Notes: generated by a model not told the origin, from the sequence alone. A stretch of 64,000 bases of DNA from Prevotella melaninogenica ATCC 25845 (GCF_000144405.1 NC_014371.1:1024501-1088500), one strand, 5' to 3'; counted from the first letter of the stretch, positions 44,930 through 54,178 are shown. Numbers and translations: made by a program.

Positions 44930-45901
44930 TTAGGGTGTATTAATAATATTCTCTTGTATGTGATAAGTCTCATCAAACAATCGATTGATTTGCTCTTTGT
45001 CTTGCTTCAGCTGTTGTGCCAAGGCTTCTAAAGAGTCAAACTTATGCTCGTCTCTTATCTTACTAATGAAACTTACAAGGAGTTCCTGTCCATAGAGATT
45101 TCCTGTGAAATTAAAGAGATTGACCTCTATCGAGGTGGTTGTGCCATTGAAAGTAGGCCGATGCCCAATGTTCATCATCCCTCGCTTCCATTCGACAGAA
45201 TCCTTCAAGCGCACCATGACCGCATAGACACCACTTGCAGGGAGCAGCTGTTGGCAACCATTCACATCGAGATTGGCTGTAGGGAAACCCATCTTGCGCC
45301 CATTCTGATAGCCACTCACGATGCGACTCTCTATCGTATAAGGATAGCCTAAAAGGCGGTTGGCTGCCTCAATATTACCCGCGCGGAGGTCGTTTCTGAT
45401 GACAGAAGAACTCACTTTCTCATCATTTGGCAGGAAGGCATCTGCACGAATGACCTCAATACCCATCTCCTTACCATACTGAACATAGTCTTCAAAAGTT
45501 TCAGAGCGGTTATGTCCGAATCGGTTGTCGTAGCCAATGATGAGTTTCTTTACATTCAGCTGTTTGCACAACACCTCTTGCATGAAGTCATGAGCTGAGA
45601 GCGCAGCCAACGAAGCATCGAAATGCAGTACGAAACTATTGTCAATATGTGTCTTTGAGAGCAGTAATAGCTTCTCATCGAGTGTTGACAGCAGTTCTGG
45701 TTGGTAGTCAGCCTGCAGCACCTGACGCGGATGTCGGTCGAAGGTGATGACTGCCGATGCCATTCCAGACCGTTCAGCCTCGTCAATGACACGACTAATC
45801 AGGAACTGATGTCCACGATGCACCCCATCAAAGAACCCTATGGTTGCAACCTGTTCTACTAATTCATGCGCCTCATCTCGCTTAATATATATTGTATTCA
45901 A
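44930..45901 (-). CDS. ribF: Bifunctional riboflavin kinase / FAD synthetase
   Basis: A 323-residue protein. The N-terminal FAD synthetase domain has IGFFDGVHRGHQFLI and IGYDNRFGHNRS, and SSSVIRNDLRAG marks its end. The C-terminal riboflavin kinase domain carries GRKMGFPTANLD and MNIGHRPTFNG. It makes FMN then FAD in the cytoplasm. Full length and intact. Confidence 0.96.
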   Translation of the reverse strand: MNTIYIKRDEAHELVEQVATIGFFDGVHRGHQFLISRVIDEAERSGMASAVITFDRHPRQVLQADYQPELLSTLDEKLLLLSKTHIDNSFVLHFDASLAALSAHDFMQEVLCKQLNVKKLIIGYDNRFGHNRSETFEDYVQYGKEMGIEVIRADAFLPNDEKVSSSVIRNDLRAGNIEAANRLLGYPYTIESRIVSGYQNGRKMGFPTANLDVNGCQQLLPASGVYAVMVRLKDSVEWKRGMMNIGHRPTFNGTTTSIEVNLFNFTGNLYGQELLVSFISKIRDEHKFDSLEALAQQLKQDKEQINRLFDETYHIQENIINTP

Positions 45902-46123
45902 TCCTCTTGTCTTATAGTTCGTTTACTTCCTTGTAAAGGTATTTTTATTTCCCTGCAAGCGGTGTTAAGCTCTCTGCAAAGATAGTCTCACCTTGTTACG
46001 AAGCCATTTTTACTTTCTTGCAAAGGTACTCCAAATCACCCATAAACCCATGTTTGGGTAAACAAAATGTGTTAAAACATTAAATTTCCTTATCGTCCTT
46101 TCTCCTTTTTCCATTTATTTCAT

Positions 46124-46131
46124 TATCTTTG
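46124..46131 (+). promoter_or_regulatory. -7 box of tRNA-Met
   Basis: TATCTTTG, about 22 bases before the tRNA. The 45902-46120 stretch also holds reverse-strand TATCTTTG- and TACCTTTG-type boxes (45977, 46021) that may drive ribF. Confidence 0.5.
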
Positions 46132-46152
46132 CAGCCGAATTCACGAAATTCA

Positions 46153-46226
46153 GGACTTGTAGCTCAGTTGGTTAGAGCAACAGACTCATAATCTGGAGGT
46201 CCCTGGTTCAAGCCCAGGCTGGTCCA
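46153..46226 (+). tRNA. tRNA-Met (CAT), elongator
   Basis: A 74-nt cloverleaf with anticodon CAT in CTCATAA, D-arm AGCTCAGTTGGTTAGAGC and T-arm CCTGGTTCAAGCCCAGG. Acceptor GGACTTG/CTGGTCC has one T-T mismatch. Its 3' half is the integration target of the downstream island. Confidence 0.93.
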
Positions 46227-46233
46227 CAAAGGG
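46182..46233 (+). repeat. attL, 52-bp direct repeat
   Basis: From the anticodon stem of tRNA-Met through its end and 7 bases beyond. Identical over 52 bp to 63171-63222. These are the element junctions. Confidence 0.93.
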
Positions 46234-46239
46234 AAAAGA

Positions 46240-46274
46240 AGAGCTTTACACTATGCTGTAAGGCTCTTTTTTGT
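46240..46274 (+). terminator. Terminator after tRNA-Met
   Basis: AAGAGCTTTACA/TGTAAGGCTCTT (one G-T pair) followed by six T. It belongs to the element side of attL. Confidence 0.8.
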
Positions 46275-46411
46275 TGGTAATCAAGTAGTTTCATCAGTAG
46301 GTTATGATGGCTATAACGGTTCATTTGTTGTAAAATCCCTCTATCTTCTCCTTAGTTTAGAACGTACATATCACGCTATTTTGAGCAAAATTTCAGCTAA
46401 TTTATCCACTT

Positions 46412-46455
46412 GTTGACCTCCTGTTGACCCGAGGTTGACCCGAGGTTGACCTCAA
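46412..46455 (+). repeat. Four 11-bp direct repeats, candidate integrase arm sites
   Basis: GTTGACCTCCT, GTTGACCCGAG, GTTGACCCGAG and GTTGACCTCAA, head to tail at 46412, 46423, 46434 and 46445, ending at the integrase start. Two more GTTGACCT units with the same 11-bp spacing lie at 63091-63110 near attR. Confidence 0.8.
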
Positions 46456-46466
46456 AACGAGAGATT

Positions 46467-47735
46467 ATGCTGACAATTAAAGCAGAAATTCAGAGAGACA
46501 AGTTAAGGCAAGATGGTAGTTACAATGTCCGCATCAGATTTACGAAAGATCGTAAGGTAAAACGTATTTCCACAAGTCTGTTTGCAACAAAAGCCGATTT
46601 AACTGACAGGTTTACTATCAAGGAAGATTCTCTTATCAAACAGGAAGCGGACATACTTATCCTGCATTACCGTAAGATGTTTAACGAAATGCACTTGGAG
46701 ACAGAGGCGCTTGATGTAAACGAGATTGTAGCCCGACTGACCAGCAGGGAGGAAAGCGATAAGCCTGTAGATTTTATCCAGTTCGCTAAGGGATGGATTG
46801 CCAATTCCACGTTAAAGGGAGCAGTCAACTACACCTCCGCACTTAACAGCCTCATCCGTTTCAACAAAAGTGATAAGCTGTACACACATCAAATTACAAG
46901 TGAATTCCTGCAAGAGTTTATGGCATTCTTACTCAATGAAAGCAAAGAACGAGCGGAACAATTGAAGAAGAAAGGCAAGCGTGTTCCCTCCACTCGCAGT
47001 ACCTCCCTTTACTTAATGAGCATTCGTAGATTGTTTAAGGAGGCTGTAAAGCAATACAACAAGCCAGACCAAGGGCTAATCCGTATCAGGAACACCCCAT
47101 TTGTTTATTTCCAAATCCCCAAACAGGAAGCAACACGAAAAAGAGCTATCACAGCAGAATTAATCCGTAAGATAGAGCAGTTACCGTATCAGACAGTTTA
47201 TAAAGGCATACATCACACCAACCGCTTCAATCTCGCAAAGGATTGTTTTATCCTCTCATTTTGCATGATAGGAATAAATTCTGTGGATTTATTTAACGCA
47301 ACCGAATATGATGGCAATACGATTACTTACTATCGTACTAAGACGAGAGACAGGAGAATGGATAAAGCTAAGATGATAGTAACAGTTCCTAAGATGTTGC
47401 ATCCTTTGTTTGAGAAGTACAAGGATACAACAGGCAAACGGATATTCAATTTCTACCAGAATTATGTCAATGAGAAAGCCTTTAACAAAGCCATCAACAA
47501 GGGATTGAAAGAGATTGGTAGTATTCTTAAAATTGAGGATTTAGAATATTATGCTGCACGCCATTCTTGGGCTACCATTGCCCTTAACAAGGTCGGAGTA
47601 AGCAAATACGTGGTACACGAAGCCCTCAATCATATTGACGAATCTATGCGAGTAACCGACATTTATATTGAACGTGACTTCTCGAATGAGAATAAGGCAA
47701 ATGCAAAAGTCGTAAAATATGTGTTTGGGAAATAA
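46467..47735 (+). CDS. Tyrosine-recombinase integrase (CTnDOT-like), element 1
   Basis: 422 residues from ATG 46467 (a TTG at 46446 is possible but overlaps the arm repeats). It has an N-terminal arm-binding domain, a SAM-like core-binding domain and a catalytic domain. The box I Arg is not found: the motif reads GINSVDLFN, as in IntDOT-type integrases that lack this Arg. Box II is YAARHSWAT, with Tyr replacing the first His. His is in ALNHID and the nucleophile Tyr in DIYIERD. It should integrate and excise the island at tRNA-Met. Confidence 0.93.
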   Translation: MLTIKAEIQRDKLRQDGSYNVRIRFTKDRKVKRISTSLFATKADLTDRFTIKEDSLIKQEADILILHYRKMFNEMHLETEALDVNEIVARLTSREESDKPVDFIQFAKGWIANSTLKGAVNYTSALNSLIRFNKSDKLYTHQITSEFLQEFMAFLLNESKERAEQLKKKGKRVPSTRSTSLYLMSIRRLFKEAVKQYNKPDQGLIRIRNTPFVYFQIPKQEATRKRAITAELIRKIEQLPYQTVYKGIHHTNRFNLAKDCFILSFCMIGINSVDLFNATEYDGNTITYYRTKTRDRRMDKAKMIVTVPKMLHPLFEKYKDTTGKRIFNFYQNYVNEKAFNKAINKGLKEIGSILKIEDLEYYAARHSWATIALNKVGVSKYVVHEALNHIDESMRVTDIYIERDFSNENKANAKVVKYVFGK

Positions 47736-47736
47736 T

Positions 47737-47789
47737 GTGACAGAATATAACGAAAAAAAGTTTTATACCCCTTGTTTAGAAAATGTCAC
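47737..47789. repeat. 53-bp inverted-end element, copy A
   Basis: Starts 1 bp after the integrase stop: GTGACA...TGTCAC, with TTTTATACCCC in the middle. Copies B (54883-54935) and C (60853-60905) are also exactly 53 bp, align without gaps and follow other genes of the island. Confidence 0.75.
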
Positions 47790-47798
47790 CCAAAGAAA

Positions 47799-47834
47799 AC
47801 TCCATCGGCTCTAATGCAGGTGGAGTCTTTTTAT
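47799..47834 (+). terminator. Terminator after integrase
   Basis: ACTCCA (47799-47804) pairs with TGGAGT (47821-47826), followed by CTTTTTATT. Confidence 0.65.
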
Positions 47835-47842
47835 TACCTTTG
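47835..47842 (+). promoter_or_regulatory. -7 box of gene at 47866
   Basis: TACCTTTG, 23 bases before the start codon. Confidence 0.5.
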
Positions 47843-47865
47843 CAGGGTATCAAAAGATAAAGGAT

Positions 47866-48741
47866 ATGACATTTGAGATTAATAAAACAGAATATATTGC
47901 TGTTATAGCTGGAATGGACTGTTTACCACGTATCAATGAGGACGAAATTATAGATCCCTCATATATCGAACTGGCTCAAAAGGCAGCGACAGATCATTTT
48001 GCTAATAGATTTTCCAAGTTATTCAAGGATAATCAAGAAAAGTACGAATTATTCCTTGGAAATAATCATATTCAAAAGCAACTATCGAAATGGCAACTTG
48101 ACCCTATCAAATTCTGGTATCTACATTTGTTTATCATCGATTATGCAACAGATGCCTTTAGAAGTGTCACCATATTTGAGGAACTAAGCACAAAGCAGTA
48201 TATTGAAAAACTTATCAAATCCTTAGAAAAAACAGATATAGAGAATTTCTGTCTCGATATAAGGATTAATAAAGAGAAGTTGTCAACTCGAAATCCTTGG
48301 GTAGGTGAAGCCTTACTTTCTGCTCTAAAACAAGATTTCCCATTTGACTGGGTAAATAATAATACGTTTGTTTCTAAAGATATCAAAGAGGATATAGAAC
48401 GCTACACAACTGCAAGAATGAAATTTTCCACAGAATTATACAGCCACTTCTTTGATCAATATCTTCACAAATCACAACGAGGTAGAAAGTCCTTTATAGG
48501 TAAATTCCTTTACTTGGCTGATTTGACAAGGGATGAACGTTATTGGTATGGATGTAAACCAACATTAGAGAAAGTCTGTAAGAAATACGAAATTGCCCAA
48601 TATCAAAAGATTATGGTTGAGGGAGTAGAACATATTGCCATACCATTTGATGTGGGAAAGGATTTATCAGACCACATAAAGAAATGTACCATGATTCCCC
48701 AAGTACGCCATTCTTTCTACTTTTCTCCAGTTGACGAGTAA
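47866..48741 (+). CDS. Island protein of unknown function
   Basis: A 291-residue soluble protein, rich in Lys/Glu/Tyr and probably helical. No motif I recognise; the end (VRHSFYFSPVDE) and a KSQRGRKSFIGKFLYLADLTRDERYWYG-like region look conserved in style (only part quoted by position, about residues 205-225). It has its own promoter and a strong hairpin after it. Function unknown. Confidence 0.6.
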   Translation: MTFEINKTEYIAVIAGMDCLPRINEDEIIDPSYIELAQKAATDHFANRFSKLFKDNQEKYELFLGNNHIQKQLSKWQLDPIKFWYLHLFIIDYATDAFRSVTIFEELSTKQYIEKLIKSLEKTDIENFCLDIRINKEKLSTRNPWVGEALLSALKQDFPFDWVNNNTFVSKDIKEDIERYTTARMKFSTELYSHFFDQYLHKSQRGRKSFIGKFLYLADLTRDERYWYGCKPTLEKVCKKYEIAQYQKIMVEGVEHIAIPFDVGKDLSDHIKKCTMIPQVRHSFYFSPVDE

Positions 48742-48763
48742 GTAACTATCATCCATTATTTTA

Positions 48764-48804
48764 GGTTTTAGGGAATTTTCCATTGTAAAAAGTTCCCTAA
48801 AACC
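48764..48804 (+). terminator. Long hairpin after unknown gene
   Basis: GGTTTTAGGGAA (48764-48775) and TTCCCTAAAACC (48793-48804), a perfect 12-bp stem with additional inner A/T pairs. Confidence 0.7.
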
Positions 48805-48843
48805 CTCAAGCCTTTTTTACTTTCTTTCTCCTTAATTTCCCCT

Positions 48844-48851
48844 TACCTTTG
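48844..48851 (+). promoter_or_regulatory. -7 box of gene at 48939
   Basis: TACCTTTG, followed by a structured ~80-nt leader. Confidence 0.5.
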
Positions 48852-48856
48852 CATCG

Positions 48857-48910
48857 CAATCACGAGACAAGCGCGCTGTCTAAGTGATTGTGAGGTAACA
48901 GGTTCACCTC
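48857..48910 (+). promoter_or_regulatory. Structured 5' leader
   Basis: CAATCAC (48857) pairs with GTGATTG (48884), with inner GACA/TGTC. A second stem GAGGT (48892)/ACCTC (48906) follows. Two hairpins just ahead of a gene suggest post-transcriptional control; no known class recognised. Confidence 0.5.
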
Positions 48911-48938
48911 TGATGTAAGAACCTTAAAGACAAAGAAG

Positions 48939-49502
48939 ATGAATAACAAAACTTTAGACCTAAGAATAGATAACGCAGAGACATCTGCAAGTACAGGAAC
49001 TCAAAACAACAAAAGCATGAATAAAGGAACATTCACATTACCGACTTTACAGAAAGCACAAAACCAGTATGACAACATTGGAGCTTACAACCAACTGCAA
49101 GCAATGATGAAAGCAGGACAGAAATTATCTGTCAAGTTCTATACAGGGAAGGGCAACAAGCCATGTGCTTGGATTGAGAGTAAGCAAGTGACAGGATTTA
49201 GGTACGAAGTCAAAGACACAAGTTTTAAAGGTTTGATGAACTACCTCATATCAGGTGAGGTTGCTGATTTTGACACTTCACCTATGGAAGCTCAACCTTT
49301 GAAAGAGGAAACCAATTATGCCCTCTTAGTGCTGAAGTTGATGCTGGAAGAACACTGGGGTATCCAGTTCACACCTCTTTTTAGAGAAAGATCTAATTAT
49401 ATAACTGCCCAAAAGGTGTTGAGGAAAGGAACAATATACTTCCAAATCCCAAGAACTGATGAGAATGTAGAGCTACTAAGAGATTACGATGTAACTATCT
49501 AA
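48939..49502 (+). CDS. Island protein of unknown function, paired with helicase-like gene
   Basis: A 187-residue protein. The N-terminal ~40 residues are Asn/Ser/Thr-rich and look disordered. The rest has a KFYTGKGNKPCAWIESKQV strand region and a short acidic tail. No family recognised. It lies 50 bp upstream of the helicase-like gene and shares its promoter, so the two may act together. Confidence 0.6.
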   Translation: MNNKTLDLRIDNAETSASTGTQNNKSMNKGTFTLPTLQKAQNQYDNIGAYNQLQAMMKAGQKLSVKFYTGKGNKPCAWIESKQVTGFRYEVKDTSFKGLMNYLISGEVADFDTSPMEAQPLKEETNYALLVLKLMLEEHWGIQFTPLFRERSNYITAQKVLRKGTIYFQIPRTDENVELLRDYDVTI

Positions 49503-49552
49503 ATAATAACAGGAAGAGGGGGGAAGCTCCCTCCTCCATAAAACAAGAAATT

Positions 49553-51361
49553 ATGAAAAAAGAAATTACTATTTCAATGAGCTATGGCAAGGTACAACAT
49601 CTTTCAGAAGTCCTGCCACTGATTCCAACTAACACAATCCTTTGCAAGACACTTACTGGCATAGGAGCAACTTACGGAGAAATTCGGTCTGCCCGAAACT
49701 CTATCATCATAGAGCCGAACAGACCTGTTATATATGGGAAGTGTCGTGCCCCAAAACATAAAAATGACAATCTGTTTGGAGTTTACGAGGGCATCTATAC
49801 CCAAGACATTGTTAACTACATCATCAAATCCCAAGACAGGAACAAGAAGATAAAGATACTGACCACTCCCGAGAGCTTCTACAAAGTGAGAACAGCATTT
49901 GAACAGATGGGGATAGATATTCGGACAGACGGTTATTTCCTATTGTTCGATGAGTGCCAGAAGATTGTTAGAGACTGTGGCTATCGTAAAAACATATCAC
50001 TGCCAATGGATTTCTTCTTTGAGTGTCAAGACAAAGCTATGGTTTCTGCTACACCTCCATCAGAGTTTGCAGACTCACGGTTTGAGAATTTTGATATTCT
50101 CATCATCCATCCCGACTTCAACTACAAAAAAACGATAACGGTTTGTACCACCAACAATGTACTGGAGAGAACACGGCAGTTGTTACTACAACTGGACGAG
50201 CGACCAGTTTTCTTTTTCGTAAACTCCACAGACATTATCCTTGCTATGATGGAACAACTTGGATTAAGGGATCAATCAGCGGTGTTCTGTTCTGCCGACA
50301 GTGTGGATAAACTGAAATCACAGAAGTTTAGCAACGCACACGAAAACTGGGAGAAGAAATACATGGCAAAATACAACTGGATGACAAGCCGTTTTTACAA
50401 TGCTATGGATATAGAGTTGAATGAAAATCCAAATGTTGTGATGATTACCGATTGTTACACCGCTGATTACACAATGATAGACCCTTATATGGATGCAGTG
50501 CAGATAACAGGGAGATTTCGTAATGGAACTAACGCCATCTACCATATCAGTAATTTCGATAAAAGAATCCCAATAAAAGACAAGAAGAGCATTATCATAC
50601 GGTATCAATGCGATAAGGAAATATATGAGAACTTTAGAACATTCAAGAACTGTGAAACAGATATCAACCGAAGGGCGGCTTTCAATGATGCTATGAATGT
50701 GTTGCCTTACAACAGATTCCTTAACGATTACAGCAAAGAGGATGCTTTCAAGATAGACAACTATATCCACGAAGAATTGGTAAGGGTGATGTACCATGAT
50801 TATACACGTCTCTATCAAGGATATAATGAATGTGGATATTTTGAAGTAACCACCTCAAACATAACTTATAGATACGGTGATTATGATCGATTGAAAATTA
50901 CAAATAATACTTTACCTATCAAAGATATACGGAAACGAATTGTAGACCAGTTGGAAGCTCTAAAAGAAGACGAGACAGAAATGGCAATGCAATACCGAGA
51001 TGAACTTCGTCACATAGATTCTTTCATTGTAAAAGCATGGGAGGTGTTAGGGAAACAGACGATTGAGGAACTTAATTATAATTCTAAATCAATTAGGGAG
51101 AAGATAATACTTACCTTACATGAGAAAAAGGCTAAATCTTCAGATGTAATTAGAATGATCTATAATTCGTTTATTTCAAGGCATTGGTATGCTTCTTCTT
51201 TTATAAAGCAAGAGCTAAAGCGAATTCACAATTTATTAGGAGTTCCCAAGAGTAAAGCTATCACTGCAAAAGATATTTGTCAATACTTCGAAGTTACAGA
51301 GAAACGGAAAGCAAAAGAAAGAGGTTATTACCTCATCAGTCCAAAATTTACTACAGAATGA
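49553..51361 (+). CDS. SF2 helicase-like protein lacking the Walker A lysine
   Basis: A 602-residue protein with recognisable superfamily 2 motifs in order: motif I-like TLTGIGATYGE, Ib ILTTPESF, II LLFDECQK, III MVSATPPS, IV VFFFVNSTD, V MITDCYTADYT and VI QITGRFRNG. Motif I has Ala where the catalytic Lys of GxGKT belongs, so classical ATP hydrolysis is doubtful. Such genes are common on Bacteroidales mobile elements; a role in element DNA processing is inferred. Its stop overlaps the ATG of a broken small gene. Confidence 0.8.
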   Translation: MKKEITISMSYGKVQHLSEVLPLIPTNTILCKTLTGIGATYGEIRSARNSIIIEPNRPVIYGKCRAPKHKNDNLFGVYEGIYTQDIVNYIIKSQDRNKKIKILTTPESFYKVRTAFEQMGIDIRTDGYFLLFDECQKIVRDCGYRKNISLPMDFFFECQDKAMVSATPPSEFADSRFENFDILIIHPDFNYKKTITVCTTNNVLERTRQLLLQLDERPVFFFVNSTDIILAMMEQLGLRDQSAVFCSADSVDKLKSQKFSNAHENWEKKYMAKYNWMTSRFYNAMDIELNENPNVVMITDCYTADYTMIDPYMDAVQITGRFRNGTNAIYHISNFDKRIPIKDKKSIIIRYQCDKEIYENFRTFKNCETDINRRAAFNDAMNVLPYNRFLNDYSKEDAFKIDNYIHEELVRVMYHDYTRLYQGYNECGYFEVTTSNITYRYGDYDRLKITNNTLPIKDIRKRIVDQLEALKEDETEMAMQYRDELRHIDSFIVKAWEVLGKQTIEELNYNSKSIREKIILTLHEKKAKSSDVIRMIYNSFISRHWYASSFIKQELKRIHNLLGVPKSKAITAKDICQYFEVTEKRKAKERGYYLISPKFTTE

Positions 51362-51552
51362 AAACTATTAGATTAAGATTACTCTTTATAAAGAAACTAT
51401 CATCCAAATACAATGTGCTCCCTCACATTGAGGATGGATAGAATCACATTGTGCAAGAAGAGATTATGACGAAGATTATGGTAGAGCCTATTATAGGTTT
51501 TGAAACATCTGAATTTACTGAATTTGTCAGAGAATACAACTCAAAAGGTTAA
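51358..51552 (+). pseudogene. Small gene with in-frame amber codon
   Basis: The ATG at 51358 overlaps the helicase TGA (ATGA), a typical coupled start. The frame runs 64 codons to TAA 51550-51552 with a TAG at 51439-51441 (codon 28). The second part (NHIVQEEIMTKIMVEPIIGF) keeps coding character. Either a nonsense mutation or a recoded TAG; the product is not recognised. Confidence 0.45.
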
Positions 51553-52123
51553 CATAGAAAATAGGTGATAAAATGTCTAAAAGTGTACAAAGAGATTAGT
51601 AAAGTCAAGATAAGGAGAAATACACAGAGATAGTTCAAAAAGGCATAAGTAGCCAACAAGTGAACAGATATGGACCAGAGTCAAAAAGGACTTTTATGAT
51701 ATTGCAAACCATGTTCGTTACTAAATCTATATATAGCTGCCAAACGAGAACACCCCTCCTCCTCTTCTAAAATGTAGATGCTGTAATAAAGGGGATATCC
51801 CACTATATACGTCATCCTAAAATATGCCCCTCTTTTGCTATGTCCTCCCTTTATCATCAGAACATAGGTGCTTTATCATCCAAGCATCAGTTATGCAAAA
51901 CTCACACACAAAGGCATACCCACTTTGTCTCCCCCTCCACACAAAACAAAGGGAAAAGAAAAATAGCAGAGGTTTCTACAGTGAAAAATAGGCTATGAAT
52001 AAACCTCTATATAATCTTAGGGGATTTATGATGTGTAACAGGCTGGAAGTTGGAGTAATCCGCTTTCGGTCTGTTCTCATTTATGCCTATTTTCAATCAA
52101 TATTCACTTAATCATTTACAGTT
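51553..52123. other. Non-coding or decayed stretch
   Basis: A short degraded frame starts at about 51573 (MSKSVQRD, then TAGTAA, then SQDKEKYTEIVQKGISSQQ in the same frame). Further on, two CTTTATCATC units lie 22 bp apart (51849 and 51871), which could be protein-binding iterons. No intact gene. The 3' part is the leader of the DUF3871 gene. Confidence 0.45.
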
Positions 52124-53146
52124 ATGAACAACGTAACATTAATGCCTGCTGTTGTGGCACAAAACAACAGAAACTTTGATTTCAGCGATGCAGAGGAAGC
52201 CGTTATCATAGAGGACACCCCAACGGAGGGTAGCAGTGTTTCTTTCCTCGAAGCCAACACCAACGCAATCTCACTTGATGAACTTGCCAGTACGTGTGTC
52301 GTCCCAACTTGGGGTAATCAAGAACTGACCATTGCACATCAAGACTTTATTAACTGTGTACATGATGCTGCCAAAGACTTCTATCATGGCGAGCAGATAA
52401 ATACTCCTGCTATCCGTGTTTCTCATATAGTAAGAGGTAGAACACCTAACGCATTAGGCAAGAAAGCGTCAGAACTCTTGGAGTGTGAAAAGACACAGTT
52501 CTATCAGCGTATGGCGTTTGCTTTTACTATCCCAACGATTTATGAAACCTTGAATGGTCAGAAGCTTGAACTTTGTGTGGGTGGAGTGCGTAATTACAAC
52601 GACCTCAACCTTTATAGGGCAAGTAAAGGTGTAGAGAAGTTCTCTATTTTTGTAGGCTGGAGAGTAAACGTGTGCAGTAACCAAGTGCTAACAGGTGATG
52701 GTGTCAAACTATCTATCGAGGTAATGAGCATTCGTGACTTATATAAGAGTGTGATGGAGTTACTCTACCACTTTAATCCAGCTAAGGATATACACCTAAT
52801 GCAGACTCTCTCAAATACTTCTCTCACAGAAACACAGTTTGCACAGATAATAGGCAGAATGAGAATGTACCAAGCCTTACCGCAAGGATATACCAAACAG
52901 ATACCACGCTTGCTGATTACGGACAGCCAAGTGAACAGCGTATGTCGTGGCTATTACAGCAATCCTGATTTTGGTGCCAACGACGACAGTCTGTCTATGT
53001 GGGACTTCCACAATCTGCTTACGGAATCCAACAAGGGAAGTTATATTGACACCTACTTGCAGAGAGCGGTAAATACCACGGAGGTAGCGGTTGGCATCAA
53101 CAATGCCCTACATGGTGATGAGAAATATAAATGGTTCATTGGATAA
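52124..53146 (+). CDS. DUF3871-family protein
   Basis: A 340-residue protein resembling the DUF3871 family found on Bacteroidales integrative elements: SFLEANTNAISLDEL, then VPTWGNQELTIAHQDFINC and a central LELCVGGVRNYNDLNLY. No catalytic motif is known for the family. It lies upstream of a small unknown gene and a RadC-like gene, a usual neighbourhood for it. The family name is from memory of typical sequence, not a search. Confidence 0.75.
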   Translation: MNNVTLMPAVVAQNNRNFDFSDAEEAVIIEDTPTEGSSVSFLEANTNAISLDELASTCVVPTWGNQELTIAHQDFINCVHDAAKDFYHGEQINTPAIRVSHIVRGRTPNALGKKASELLECEKTQFYQRMAFAFTIPTIYETLNGQKLELCVGGVRNYNDLNLYRASKGVEKFSIFVGWRVNVCSNQVLTGDGVKLSIEVMSIRDLYKSVMELLYHFNPAKDIHLMQTLSNTSLTETQFAQIIGRMRMYQALPQGYTKQIPRLLITDSQVNSVCRGYYSNPDFGANDDSLSMWDFHNLLTESNKGSYIDTYLQRAVNTTEVAVGINNALHGDEKYKWFIG

Positions 53147-53226
53147 GTGAACTGTTGATTGAGAGCGGGGAGACATTCTGCAATGGGTGTCTCCCTTTTT
53201 AATTGGTAAACTATACACACAACACG

Positions 53227-53499
53227 ATGAATAAAGAGATAGACAAGGCTCTACACCTTATATATACTTTACAGGAGCAGTTATGCAATATGCCACACAG
53301 AGAGGGCTGTCTTAAAATGCTATACCAGATAAGAAGCCTTATGGAGGATTTCGACAGTATGCTGACACCAGACCAACGCAAATACGGTATATACAGCAAT
53401 GCTTATAAGGAGATATTCGCTAATGGCACAGGTCTTTCGCAATACGACAAGGTTTGTGCAACCATCTGCGAGGAAGAATATGCAGAACTGCCATTTTAA
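53227..53499 (+). CDS. Small unknown protein
   Basis: 90 residues from ATG 53227 (the longer frame from 53203 adds residues without support). It is helical and Cys-containing, with LQEQLCNMPHREGCLKML. No family recognised. It is placed between DUF3871 and RadC-like genes, with 26 bp to the next start, so it is probably in the same operon. Confidence 0.55.
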   Translation: MNKEIDKALHLIYTLQEQLCNMPHREGCLKMLYQIRSLMEDFDSMLTPDQRKYGIYSNAYKEIFANGTGLSQYDKVCATICEEEYAELPF

Positions 53500-53525
53500 C
53501 AACAACTTATTCATACATTACAACT

Positions 53526-53975
53526 ATGGACATGGATTTCAAGGTAGCAGAGGTAACGCTACAATACAAACCGACCTGCAAGAAACAAAGCAAGGTTTTT
53601 GGTTCAGAGGAAGCATATAATATCTTACTTCCTACATTCAAAGAGGGAACAATAGAGTACAGGGAATATGCTAAGGTGTTATATCTCAACCAAGCAAATG
53701 AAGTTATTGCTTATAACACGATTTCAGAGGGAGGACTGACAGAAACTGCCGTTGACGTGAGGATAATACTACAAGGGGCATTACTGACCAATGCCACGCA
53801 GATAATATTTGCTCACAATCACCCAACTGGTAACTTAAAGCCCAGCCCACAAGATGATATGCTTACAAGAGAACTACAGAAAGCTTGTCAGATTATGAGG
53901 ATACGGTTTACTGACCATATAATCATGTCAGTAGATAGCTATTACAGTTATCGTGAAGAAGGGAGGATATTGTGA
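53526..53975 (+). CDS. RadC-family JAB/MPN-domain protein
   Basis: 149 residues from ATG 53526. The JAMM metal site is intact: AHNHPTGNLKPSPQD gives H-x-H, Ser and Asp at the standard spacing. The N-terminal helix-hairpin-helix domain of chromosomal RadC is missing, as in mobile-element versions. Function is uncertain; the fold suggests a metal-dependent hydrolase associated with DNA transactions. Its TGA overlaps the next ATG (TGATG). Confidence 0.9.
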   Translation: MDMDFKVAEVTLQYKPTCKKQSKVFGSEEAYNILLPTFKEGTIEYREYAKVLYLNQANEVIAYNTISEGGLTETAVDVRIILQGALLTNATQIIFAHNHPTGNLKPSPQDDMLTRELQKACQIMRIRFTDHIIMSVDSYYSYREEGRIL

Positions 53976-54178
53976 TGGAAACTAATTATGTCGTAATTCT
54001 TGATTTCAGTACAGCAACTGTAATTAAGATACATCTATCGAAAGAGCAGATTGAAGAATCCTACAGATATAATGATTTTGAAGAATTCCTCTTTACACTT
54101 GAACCCAAATACGGCTTTCAAGTAAAAGACTGCTGTTGGATGATGTGTGAGACATTGAAAGAGGAAAACTACCTCTGA
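53975..54178 (+). CDS. Small acidic protein coupled to RadC-like gene
   Basis: 67 residues; ATG 53975 overlaps the RadC-like stop. Acidic, with KIHLSKEQIEESYRYNDFEE. Similar short acidic proteins often follow RadC on Bacteroidales elements and might be inhibitors or partners. No family assigned. Confidence 0.6.
   Translation: METNYVVILDFSTATVIKIHLSKEQIEESYRYNDFEEFLFTLEPKYGFQVKDCCWMMCETLKEENYL

Noticed and set aside
51849..51880. Origin of replication from two CTTTATCATC units
   Set aside because: Only two units, with no AT-rich unwinding region or initiator gene beside them that I can identify; kept only as a note.
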